Below are positions 1 through 5,930 of a stretch of 11,175 nt of DNA, one piece after another. The translations under genes were made by a program, and so were the position numbers. The notes beneath the pieces were generated by a model, which was given only the letters and a program-made list of their open reading frames with translations, did no database searches and was not told the origin of the DNA. Within the stretch, counting starts at the first letter, position 1. Each line of letters opens with the position of its first letter. The stretch is from Candidatus Poribacteria bacterium (GTDB taxonomy: Bacteria; Poribacteria; DTPJ01; WJIO01), in assembly GCA_014730235.1 (NCBI GenBank), contig WJIO01000328.1, positions 1 to 11,175 on the forward strand, written 5' to 3'.

Positions 1-346
1 GTATCTGGCTATATAGCGGAGCGGTGCTTTCAAGCCCCTGCCTTTGAAAAACGGCAAAAGCTAAATCACCCAGCGACCAGCTACCCAGACCATATTCGTA
101 ATCCCACTTAAAACCGTCAAAGCTATCAACTTCTACACCGGCGAAGTATACCCTTGTGTTATTATCAACAAACTGCCAGTAGCCAAAAAACCTTTTGGAA
201 TCGCTTTTATTTGGTATATCGTTAATTTTTTGAAAAAGTTTTTGTGTTAATCCAGATAGTATAACTCCAACATCACCTGAGCTGAAATTGACCACAGCCT
301 GTAAACCTACAAGTTTTATATCTTCCGTCTTTATTTCAGGCTTCAT
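1..346 (-). CDS. GyrI-like (AraC effector-binding) domain protein, partial
   Basis: The reverse strand reads open from an ATG at 346 to the window edge (115 codons), so the C-terminus is missing. The protein begins MKPEIKTEDIKLVGLQAVVN. It continues with a GxYW-type strand (FFGYWQFVD), then YFAGVEVDSF, and later LGDLAFAVFQRQG. This order matches the GyrI-like/AraC effector-binding fold: a YxAGVEV strand, a stretch of about 20 residues, then a YAVFxxxG strand. No DNA-binding domain precedes it, so it is a stand-alone ligand-binding module, as in SbmC/GyrI-type proteins. The ligand is unknown. It lies 24 bp downstream of the GNAT gene with AAGGAA 9 nt before the start, so it is probably the last visible gene of the minus-strand operon. 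It resembles the GyrI-like protein at 1205-1669 (both start MKPE and share the YxAG...AVF core), which suggests an old tandem duplication with the GNAT gene in between. Confidence 0.72.
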   Translation of the reverse strand, partial: MKPEIKTEDIKLVGLQAVVNFSSGDVGVILSGLTQKLFQKINDIPNKSDSKRFFGYWQFVDNNTRVYFAGVEVDSFDGFKWDYEYGLGSWSLGDLAFAVFQRQGLESTAPLYSQI

Positions 347-370
347 TATCACTTATTCCTTTTTAAATTG

Positions 371-1162
371 CTATTTTTCTACTTTTACATAATTGACAGG
401 AACATCTCGTCTATTGGTAAAACCAAGTTTTTCGGCAATATTCCCGGATATTTTGTTATAAAAGCAACCCCATTCCGGTAGTATTTCATTTTCAAGACAA
501 TGCTGAATATATGCACATGCCGCCAGCGTTCCAAATCCCTGCCTTCTGTATCCTTCTTTGGTCTTAATAGCTGTTTCTGCTCTCCCACCACCCACATGCA
601 CTGTGCTGCAACTGCTAATGACTTCATTATCCTCCATCACGCAAAACCCAAAACCTTTGACAAGGAAATTATATATACCTCCCCAGGAACTATCCACACC
701 CGGAAGTTCTTCCGCGAGTTTGTTATCAACCCTTTGTATTCTATAACCCTTTGGAATTCTTTCCTGCCATCCACTGTGCCTTTCTCTAAACAACTCAGGA
801 TCCAGATCAAGCACTGTTCTTATTATCCTAATGATTTTATATTCATTGAGCATTTTATCAATAACATTTTTCCATTCATCCGAAAAAGAATATATCATAA
901 AATTTCCATCGTCTAAATTTGGCATAATTTTATTAACAAATAGCTCTTTCAATTCATGGTTAAAGCTGGAATTATCTTCTCTTCCCCCCAGAAAGCACCA
1001 TCCCAGATCGATAAGCGCAGATTCTGGTTTATCAACATTATCCACAAATATTTTTCCTATGCTGTTACCTTCAATTGCGGCATATACATGGGCAATATTA
1101 TTATCAATACCAGCAAATATTGGCCTGATTTTACCATATTCTTTCCTGGGAAGCTTGGGCAT
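371..1162 (-). CDS. GNAT family N-acetyltransferase
   Basis: This 263-residue protein has a poorly conserved N-terminal half and a C-terminal GNAT fold. The acetyl-CoA pyrophosphate-binding loop is visible at residues 205-211 (YRRQGFG), preceded by the AETAIKTKEGY strand. It is followed by a helix with HCLENEILPEWGC and then NISGN-type NKISGNIAEKLGF near residues 236-248, the usual Asn and GF motif. The spacing resembles the Firmicutes 'GNAT_acetyltr_2' type, in which an N-terminal extension precedes the catalytic domain. It probably transfers acetyl from acetyl-CoA to an amine; the substrate cannot be read from the sequence. The start is ATG with GGGAG 11 nt upstream, a rather wide spacing. 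It is the fifth gene of the minus-strand operon, 42 bp after the GyrI-like gene and 24 bp before the partial GyrI-like gene. A drug- or metabolite-modifying role is inference only. Confidence 0.8.
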   Translation of the reverse strand: MPKLPRKEYGKIRPIFAGIDNNIAHVYAAIEGNSIGKIFVDNVDKPESALIDLGWCFLGGREDNSSFNHELKELFVNKIMPNLDDGNFMIYSFSDEWKNVIDKMLNEYKIIRIIRTVLDLDPELFRERHSGWQERIPKGYRIQRVDNKLAEELPGVDSSWGGIYNFLVKGFGFCVMEDNEVISSCSTVHVGGGRAETAIKTKEGYRRQGFGTLAACAYIQHCLENEILPEWGCFYNKISGNIAEKLGFTNRRDVPVNYVKVEK

Positions 1163-1204
1163 AAAACTAAAATCTCCCTGATGTTAAGTATTATTTTGTG
1201 AATA

Positions 1205-1669
1205 TTATTGCACCTCATTTTTTTTCCGAACAGGTACATATATAAGCACGACATCATCCCCTGTTTTGGTATCAGGCGGATAACGTTCAAAGGTCTGTCG
1301 TGAATTTTCTTGTTCATATTTAGATGCAGGAAGCCAGTTTTTAAATACGTTATCATATGTCTGACCGATAGTTTTTACTGTACATTCAAAGACAGCACAG
1401 TATGCAGCAGGAACTTCACGAAGAGTCAGTCCTTCGGGAACTTCATCAACACCTTCTACAGACATCCCGGCTATATAATCCAAACCTTTTTCTCCGTCAG
1501 TATAAAAATAAACTCCATAATACGCCTTATCTGTGCTGAAATTATTGATCTTTCCATGATATGCCATAAAACGCTTCCATATACCTTCGTAATCTTCATT
1601 ATCCGGTGTAAAATACTCCATCAATCCCAATACATTTATGGCTTTACGATTTTTAAATTCTGGTTTCAT
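1205..1669 (-). CDS. GyrI-like small-molecule-binding domain protein
   Basis: This protein of 154 residues is the typical length for a free-standing GyrI-like/effector-binding domain. Key features are the N-terminal strand ending in VLGLMEYF, a helix (YEGIWKRFMAYHG), the strand YYGVYFYTD, the core GLDYIAGMSVEGVDEVPEGLTLREVPAAYCAVFEC, and the C-terminal YP...DVVLIYVPVRK strand. The acidic or aromatic residues that line the pocket in this fold (a Tyr in the YCAVF strand) are present. No helix-turn-helix is fused, so it probably binds or sequesters a ligand or partner protein rather than acting as a regulator. Its ATG has AAAGGA about 8 nt upstream, and it follows the Tat-signal gene by 26 bp. 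It is a diverged paralogue of the partial protein at 1-346. The fold call is good; the function is open. Confidence 0.75.
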   Translation of the reverse strand: MKPEFKNRKAINVLGLMEYFTPDNEDYEGIWKRFMAYHGKINNFSTDKAYYGVYFYTDGEKGLDYIAGMSVEGVDEVPEGLTLREVPAAYCAVFECTVKTIGQTYDNVFKNWLPASKYEQENSRQTFERYPPDTKTGDDVVLIYVPVRKKNEVQ

Positions 1670-1695
1670 TATTTTTTCCTTTCATACTTCTTCGG

Positions 1696-3081
1696 CTAGA
1701 CACGGGAACATGGTTTATCCTTACAATAGCAGGGATAATCATTTCCCCGACCGCGACACATCATCCATTCTTCCTTTGCCGTCTGTAAATCTTTTATCGC
1801 CTGTTCGTCAACCTGTTTTGCCCTTCGGATAATTTTGGCAATTCTTTCCCTTACAGCCCGGTCTTTGAACGTAATAATATCTTCATCATCGTCCCAATAG
1901 AGATATGGTTCTGGAACATCCTGACGAACTTCCAGGCCACTCAGAAAACCTTTCCGCAAACCGATTACGCGCCATATATCCCACATTAAACCGTGTATAA
2001 TACCAGGCCCGGCCTGGGCCCGTTCCACATAGCCGCTTATTACTCCATGAGATGGGGCTTTACATTTTGGAAGTTTTGTAAAAGCCTTCTGGGATGCGGT
2101 ATATCCTGTTAGAAGGATATGATAGACAAATCTTCGGGAAACGATTTCATTATCCACATTGACAATGTTATCATCATCGAGGATCGCACGTTCCCATGCA
2201 TCATATGCCGAAAATCCATAATACCTTGTGCCTTCAGTATAGCCCCTTGAACGTCTCAGGGCATTTTGAATCGCAATAAAGCAGGGGTGCTTATCCCGAT
2301 CCATTTCTTTTTCTTTCCCGACACCCATAACCGCCAGCACCTCACGCTCCCATTTATCCATGCGGAAGTAACCATATTCACCTGAATTGTCCATATCAGG
2401 ATTCTGGTGGGGTGATCTACCCAGGATAGCCTGACCTTGCGATTCATATCCGGTCAGGAGAGCAAAGTCCACAATTGAATTACTGGACAGATGAAGCAGG
2501 ACTACTACCGGTCGCTGATGCTCAACAAGGCTATTGGTGACATACTGCCTGATATTCTCATTATTAGACTTTTCTGCCATATTTATAAAACTCTTAGCTT
2601 TTCCTTTATCAATTTTATATTGGCAATCCTCATTCCACAGAAATTCATGCTTATATCCTGCAAACTCTACAGCATCAAGCATTGTATCAGGATGTTTGTA
2701 AATGGATTCCAGTCCTGAAACCGGGAAACTTTCGTGAAGACCTTTGTCATATTTCTCCCAGTAAAAACACGCATCATCAAACCCTATTAACCAACCACGT
2801 CCGGAAAATCCGGAGATGCTGTCGTATATTCCTTCCGGGAATCGTTTATTTAACTCCTCATTTTTGTATGATAAAGCAATTTTCAGCGCATCAGTGAAAA
2901 TATCCGGACATGCAGTATTTTCAATTCTTGGCACGTCTTTGATGATAAAGTCTTTTTTTATTTCAGCCATTGCACTCCCCTCTGAAGCATTTTCTGTATT
3001 TGTTTTTCCCAAAACCGGCAATGTAAACGAAGCAGATGCCGCAAAACCAGCAGCAGTTTTTAAAAACGTTCTTCGATTCAT
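1696..3081 (-). CDS. Tat-signal secreted protein of unknown function (possibly papain-like/BtrH-like core)
   Basis: The protein has 461 residues from the ATG at 3081. This start is preferred because AAGGAA lies 8 nt upstream; an in-frame TTG six bases earlier is only 2 nt from that SD. The N-terminus MNRRTFLKTAAGFAASASFT is a twin-arginine signal (R3-R4, then a hydrophobic Ala/Phe-rich stretch to about residue 25), so the folded protein is predicted to be exported through Tat. The mature part has a GWLIGFDDACFYWEKYD segment, a helix around FINMAEKS, and a strand pair RPVVVLLHLSS...DFALLTGYE...AILGRSP. The last pattern, a 'VD/HxxLLTGY' strand turn followed by G-R, is reminiscent of C39-like or BtrH N-terminal papain-like folds, but I cannot confirm a catalytic triad. 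The tail is Cys-rich (MMCRG...PCYCKDKPC), possibly metal-binding. I do not recognise a named family. It is the third gene of the minus-strand operon. Confidence 0.7.
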   Translation of the reverse strand: MNRRTFLKTAAGFAASASFTLPVLGKTNTENASEGSAMAEIKKDFIIKDVPRIENTACPDIFTDALKIALSYKNEELNKRFPEGIYDSISGFSGRGWLIGFDDACFYWEKYDKGLHESFPVSGLESIYKHPDTMLDAVEFAGYKHEFLWNEDCQYKIDKGKAKSFINMAEKSNNENIRQYVTNSLVEHQRPVVVLLHLSSNSIVDFALLTGYESQGQAILGRSPHQNPDMDNSGEYGYFRMDKWEREVLAVMGVGKEKEMDRDKHPCFIAIQNALRRSRGYTEGTRYYGFSAYDAWERAILDDDNIVNVDNEIVSRRFVYHILLTGYTASQKAFTKLPKCKAPSHGVISGYVERAQAGPGIIHGLMWDIWRVIGLRKGFLSGLEVRQDVPEPYLYWDDDEDIITFKDRAVRERIAKIIRRAKQVDEQAIKDLQTAKEEWMMCRGRGNDYPCYCKDKPCSRV

Positions 3082-3122
3082 TTCCAAATTTCCTTGATTA
3101 TTATTTTCGTGAATATAATGTA

Positions 3123-3689
3123 TTATAAATTGATTGCAAATTTACACTCATGATCACCTTTAATCCGTGATCCCAATAGCTCTACTTTTACTGGCTTATC
3201 CAGTATTCCAGACCATATCTTTTCTACATGTGACCTTGAGCAGTTACACCATGTCACGGAAACATTTTCATCATCTTGCAGACCATGCCAGAGACTGCAG
3301 AAACACCTTAGTCCCATATCATCAGGCGTATAATATACATAAAGAATCTGTCCATCCCTCTCAATTCTATATCCCGTCTTTGATTCCTGCTGTTCCGCTC
3401 TGATGTATTCATCCAGAGATGCGAATTGTCTGCGTTTCTCAATTGCTGACTTAATCACATTATGCATATCAGCGCACTCATGTCCACAACGTTCCATCAG
3501 TTGTATTCTCGTTTTTTCATCGACCAACTCATCCAGCCGCTGCATAACTTCCTTTAACCAGTGGCTGAGTTCATCATTTGAAAATTCCCCTACTTTTTCC
3601 CACCCCTCAAGAACCTTATTTTTAATATCCTCATCAACCAATCCATCATAATGTTTTTTGAATGCGTCAAGCCAGTTTGTATCTGCCAA
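3123..3689 (-). CDS. Cysteine-containing hypothetical protein with V4R-like C-terminal motif
   Basis: This 188-residue cytoplasmic protein starts at TTG 3689. The start is well supported: GGAGG sits 8 nt upstream and the first in-frame ATG is about 48 codons further in. The N-terminal half is helical and charged (WLDAFKKHYDGLVDEDIKNK, then a helix ending ERCGHECADMH). The C-terminal half has LRCFCSLWHGL, VTWCNCSRSHVEKIW, and an ending KVELLGSRIKGDHECKFAINL. The 'S.ikGD..CkF.i.l' ending is the pattern seen at the C-terminus of V4R/heme-NO-binding-like and related DUF proteins, where the Cys pairs may bind metal. I cannot assign a specific family name or reaction. It is the second gene of the minus-strand operon, 36 bp after the DUF3795 gene and 41 bp before the Tat-signal gene. 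Confidence 0.68.
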   Translation of the reverse strand: MADTNWLDAFKKHYDGLVDEDIKNKVLEGWEKVGEFSNDELSHWLKEVMQRLDELVDEKTRIQLMERCGHECADMHNVIKSAIEKRRQFASLDEYIRAEQQESKTGYRIERDGQILYVYYTPDDMGLRCFCSLWHGLQDDENVSVTWCNCSRSHVEKIWSGILDKPVKVELLGSRIKGDHECKFAINL

Positions 3690-3725
3690 TTAAATTGCCT
3701 CCTTCAACCCATGATGGTTAATAAA

Positions 3726-4199
3726 CTAATCTCTGTCATTTTCACTGTCCACTGTAGGAACTACACACTGCTCACACTGCAGCATATGATAATGAAATCC
3801 GTCCTTAATTCGCTCTTCCTGCTCCGTAATCCATGCGTCTAATCCAATCTCCATCATTCTATGACCGTCAAAAATTAAATTATATGCACTTCCTCCAGCA
3901 AGGGTTTTAATCCTGTGGCATGGATACAAATCACATTCGGGACACACAAATACTCCCCTTTCCTTAGCACATTTTCTGATGGCACATGGGAACCAATCAT
4001 TACAACCGCCAGCTCTACAACTACCTTTAGGTTCTACAGCCAGAGATGATAAAGTTTTCCAGAACTCCGGCTCCTCTTTGGCATAACGATCCCCATGACG
4101 ATGTTCCAGATCCCGCTTGAGAAGGTCCGCCAATTTATAAGTATACTGGCATAACTTGCAGTAGAATCCACAATAACATATATAATCTTCATTTTTCAT
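3726..4199 (-). CDS. DUF3795-type cysteine-rich protein
   Basis: The protein has 157 residues from an ATG with GGAG 8 nt upstream. The N-terminus reads YICYCGFYCKLC (C8, C10, C14, C17). It is followed by CRAGGC (C61, C66), FPCAIRKCAKERGVFVCPEC (C72, C77, C86, C89) and LYPC (C94). The order CGxYCxxC ... C.GC ... C.iR.CA.ekgv..C.eC..yPC is the hallmark of DUF3795 proteins, which are thought to bind zinc or an Fe-S cluster through these cysteines; the function is uncharacterised. It is the first gene of the minus-strand operon, so transcription from the promoter at 4374-4402 would carry a leader of about 170 nt before this start. The family call is confident; the role is unknown. Confidence 0.8.
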   Translation of the reverse strand: MKNEDYICYCGFYCKLCQYTYKLADLLKRDLEHRHGDRYAKEEPEFWKTLSSLAVEPKGSCRAGGCNDWFPCAIRKCAKERGVFVCPECDLYPCHRIKTLAGGSAYNLIFDGHRMMEIGLDAWITEQEERIKDGFHYHMLQCEQCVVPTVDSENDRD

Positions 4200-4373
4200 A
4201 TTTATAACTCCATTTTAAAATCTATAAGAAATATGCCGCAGACATTGTAAACCTTTGTATTCAGCTTCATGCACCTAACAAACTAAAGCCGCACTTTCAA
4301 TATTAGTAAAAGTCCTTCTCCAATCAGTCTTTCCATATTTTGAGTGCATTTTATTTTATCTTATCATACGTTA

Positions 4374-4402
4374 AGTATACCATTCTTAAAACCTTTTGTC
4401 AA
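4374..4402 (-). promoter_or_regulatory. Sigma-A type promoter of the minus-strand operon
   Basis: Read on the minus strand, TTGACA (4402-4397) and TATACT (4379-4374) are separated by exactly 17 bp. The -35 matches consensus perfectly and the -10 matches 5 of 6. The start of transcription would be near 4367, giving a leader of about 168 nt before the DUF3795 ATG. I found no terminator or convincing riboswitch in this leader; an 18-codon frame at 4283-4336 lacks an SD. The spacer is 17 bp, not the 19-20 bp usual for MerR-regulated promoters. Confidence 0.78.
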
Positions 4403-4454
4403 CAGCTTCTTGAGAGGAGAAAAATGCTCTCTTATTTCCAGGATAATCCTGTAG

Positions 4455-4475
4455 TGTGTAATTTATATTTACACA
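4455..4475. promoter_or_regulatory. Candidate operator: 7-7-7 dyad over the -35 box
   Basis: TGTGTAA (4455-4461) and TTACACA (4469-4475) are perfect reverse complements separated by seven A/T bases. The right arm covers the -35 hexamer of the plus-strand promoter, a typical repressor position. The inner part fits the TGTNA-N7-TNACA outline of GlnR/TnrA boxes, but the central bases fit that consensus poorly, so the regulator is unknown. The right arm with flanking bases (ATATTTACACA) recurs at 4578-4588 inside the leader. Confidence 0.5.
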
Positions 4476-4497
4476 TGGAAATTCTTTATGATATAAT
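4468..4497 (+). promoter_or_regulatory. Sigma-A type promoter for the desulfurase-yedE-yedF operon
   Basis: TTTACA (4468-4473) and a perfect TATAAT (4492-4497) are separated by 18 bp. Transcription would begin near 4504 and leave a leader of about 260 nt before the desulfurase ATG. A second TATAAT at 4730-4735 lies closer to the gene but has no good -35 at the right distance, so it is a weaker alternative. This promoter and the minus-strand one are back to back, about 65 bp apart between -35 boxes. Confidence 0.65.
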
Positions 4498-4503
4498 AAA
4501 TTT

Positions 4504-4767
4504 AGAGAGAATTTACTCTTAAATTATACCAAAAACAATTAAGAGAGGTGAGATTTTACATGCTGTCGTATTCAGGCATATTTACACACAGCCAATGAAG
4601 AATAACTTGTGGTGTCGGGTTGCACCTTTATATTACCTGGATTAATCTATTCGGCGGTCTGTGGAAATTCACCTTTTATTTTCTCTACTCTCCGTCTGGA
4701 TAGATAAATTCCATTCTTAAATTATCCCTTATAATCTCAATAAATCTAATTGAAAGGATGCGAAGGT
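4504..4767 (+). promoter_or_regulatory. Long leader of the desulfurase operon, possibly structured
   Basis: This untranslated stretch of about 260 nt holds several ordered elements. CTCTTAA (4516-4522) can pair with TTAAGAG (4539-4545). AGGTGA plus ATTT (4546-4556, one bulged G) can pair with AAATTCACCT (4665-4674), closing a region of about 110 nt. Inside that are GCTGT/ACAGC (4562-4566 with 4588-4592) and a small GGTG/CACC hairpin (4611-4626). The 4546 arm contains the SD of the mini-ORF at 4560. I match this to no known riboswitch, and the pairings were found by eye. No Rho-independent terminator is evident before the gene. Confidence 0.4.
4560..4598 (+). CDS. Possible 12-codon leader peptide
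   Basis: ATG at 4560 opens a frame reading MLSYSGIFTHSQ and ending in TGA at 4596-4598. The GAGGTGA at 4545-4551 is a seven-base match to the anti-SD and sits 8 nt from the ATG, better than most real genes in the window. No run of one regulatory amino acid (for example Cys) is present, so classical attenuation is not obvious. The SD lies in one arm of the possible long-range stem. It may be translated as a regulatory uORF or be chance. Confidence 0.35.
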   Translation: MLSYSGIFTHSQ

Positions 4768-5919
4768 ATGATCTATCTGGACAATGCTGCCACTTCCCGT
4801 CCTAAACCCCCGGAAGTTTTACAGGCAATGAATGATTTCATGAATGATGTATGCGCCAATTCCGGGCGTTCCGGGCATCACCTGGCTATTCAGGCTAGTC
4901 GGGTTGTTTATGAAACCCGTGAATCAATAGCCCATTTATTTAACATATCAAATCCCTTACAAATAATATTTACCATGAATGCCACTGAAAGCCTGAATCT
5001 GGCCCTACATGGTATATTAAAGCCCGGTGATCATGTTATTACCAGCAGCATGGAGCATAACTCGGTTATGCGACCTCTCAGATTTTTAGAAAGCTGTGGT
5101 GTTGAACTTACTGTGGTTAAATGTTCTCAAGATGGTTTTCTGGATGCTCATGATATAGAAAACTTTATAAAAGAAAATACAAAGATGGTTGCAATTAACC
5201 ACGGTTCAAATGTAATAGGCAGTCTTGCCCCAATCCGGGAGATCGGGAACATTACCCGGAAACATGGTGTGCTTTTTCTGTTGGATACAGCCCAGACTGC
5301 CGGAGCTTTACCAATAGATATGAATGACATGAAGATCGATCTTCTGGCTTTCACCGGCCATAAATCTCTGTGCGGTCCACCAGGAATTGGCGGACTATGT
5401 ATTCGGGAAGACATTAAGATTAAGCCTTTAAAACAGGGAGGAACCGGAAGCCGCTCAGAAGAGGAATACCAGCCGGAACTCATGCCGGATGTCTACGAAA
5501 GCGGAACTCTGAACCTTGTTGGTATAGCCGGACTTGGGGCCGGGGTTAGATATATTATGAATGATGGTGTTGAAAACATAAGAGTCAGGGAGGTAAAGCT
5601 AACTCAGAGAATGATTGATGGACTCAGGGAAATACCTGGTGTTGATGTCTATGGACATCCCGATGCGAACCTTCGGGTTGGGGTTATATCCTTTAACACT
5701 GAGAATATTTCACCTTCGAAAGTTGGACTTATTCTGGATGAAGATTATGACATTATGTGCCGTGTAGGACTTCACTGCGCACCCATCGCCCATAAAACCA
5801 TAGGAACTTTTCCCGATGGCACAGTTCGTTTTGGCTTAGGAACTTTCACAACCCAACAGGAAGTTAACGCTGCCGTTGATGCTGTAAAAGAGTTATCAAG
5901 GCAATCTAAAAATAAATGA
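4768..5919 (+). CDS. Class V aminotransferase-fold cysteine desulfurase family protein
   Basis: The protein has 383 residues from the ATG at 4768, chosen because AAAGGA lies 9 nt upstream and MIYLDNAATS is the standard family start. A TTG at 4750 sits before that SD and is unlikely. Visible PLP and catalytic residues are His97 (SMEHNS), Asp173 and Gln176 (DTAQTAG), the Schiff-base Lys199 (TGHKS), and the catalytic Cys337 in RVGLHCAP, followed by GTVRFGLGTF. The RxGxHCAP context is like SufS-type or group II enzymes. The enzyme is expected to remove sulfur from cysteine, or selenium from selenocysteine, giving alanine and an enzyme-bound persulfide or perselenide. The 'cysteine desulfurase family' subgroup with this start and length is often found beside selenium-metabolism genes. 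Here it is followed 11 bp later by yedE and then a TusA-like carrier, which supports S or Se delivery rather than housekeeping Fe-S assembly, since no suf or isc genes are nearby. Confidence 0.88.
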   Translation: MIYLDNAATSRPKPPEVLQAMNDFMNDVCANSGRSGHHLAIQASRVVYETRESIAHLFNISNPLQIIFTMNATESLNLALHGILKPGDHVITSSMEHNSVMRPLRFLESCGVELTVVKCSQDGFLDAHDIENFIKENTKMVAINHGSNVIGSLAPIREIGNITRKHGVLFLLDTAQTAGALPIDMNDMKIDLLAFTGHKSLCGPPGIGGLCIREDIKIKPLKQGGTGSRSEEEYQPELMPDVYESGTLNLVGIAGLGAGVRYIMNDGVENIRVREVKLTQRMIDGLREIPGVDVYGHPDANLRVGVISFNTENISPSKVGLILDEDYDIMCRVGLHCAPIAHKTIGTFPDGTVRFGLGTFTTQQEVNAAVDAVKELSRQSKNK

Positions 5920-5930
5920 GGAGAGAAAAT

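Larger units (their letters stand above)
4200..4767. other. Divergent intergenic control region
   Basis: This 568-bp gap lies between the DUF3795 gene and the desulfurase gene. It holds the two opposed promoters, the dyad and the plus-strand leader listed separately. A 60-codon plus-strand frame (4340-4522) runs straight through both promoters and has codons unlike the neighbours, so I do not treat it as a gene. Two segments, about 4412-4475 and 4543-4588, share an ordered series of short matches (GAGAGG, ATGCT, CAGG, ATATTTACACA), which suggests a worn duplication. Confidence 0.6.

Noticed and set aside
3082-3087. TTG start at 3087 for the Tat-signal protein
   Set aside because: It is 2 nt from the SD, while ATG 3081 has a normal 8-nt spacing.
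4283-4336. 17-residue minus-strand frame in the leader of the DUF3795 operon
   Set aside because: There is no SD before its ATG and no regulatory codon pattern.
4340-4522. 60-codon plus-strand frame in the divergent region
   Set aside because: It crosses both promoters and the dyad and its first half has no SD. An internal ATG at 4424 has GAGGAG only 4 nt away, too close for normal initiation.
4600-4640. T-box or known riboswitch in the desulfurase leader
   Set aside because: GGTGTCGGGTTGCACC is loosely T-box-like, but the TGGNACCGCG core is absent and no terminator/antiterminator pair follows.
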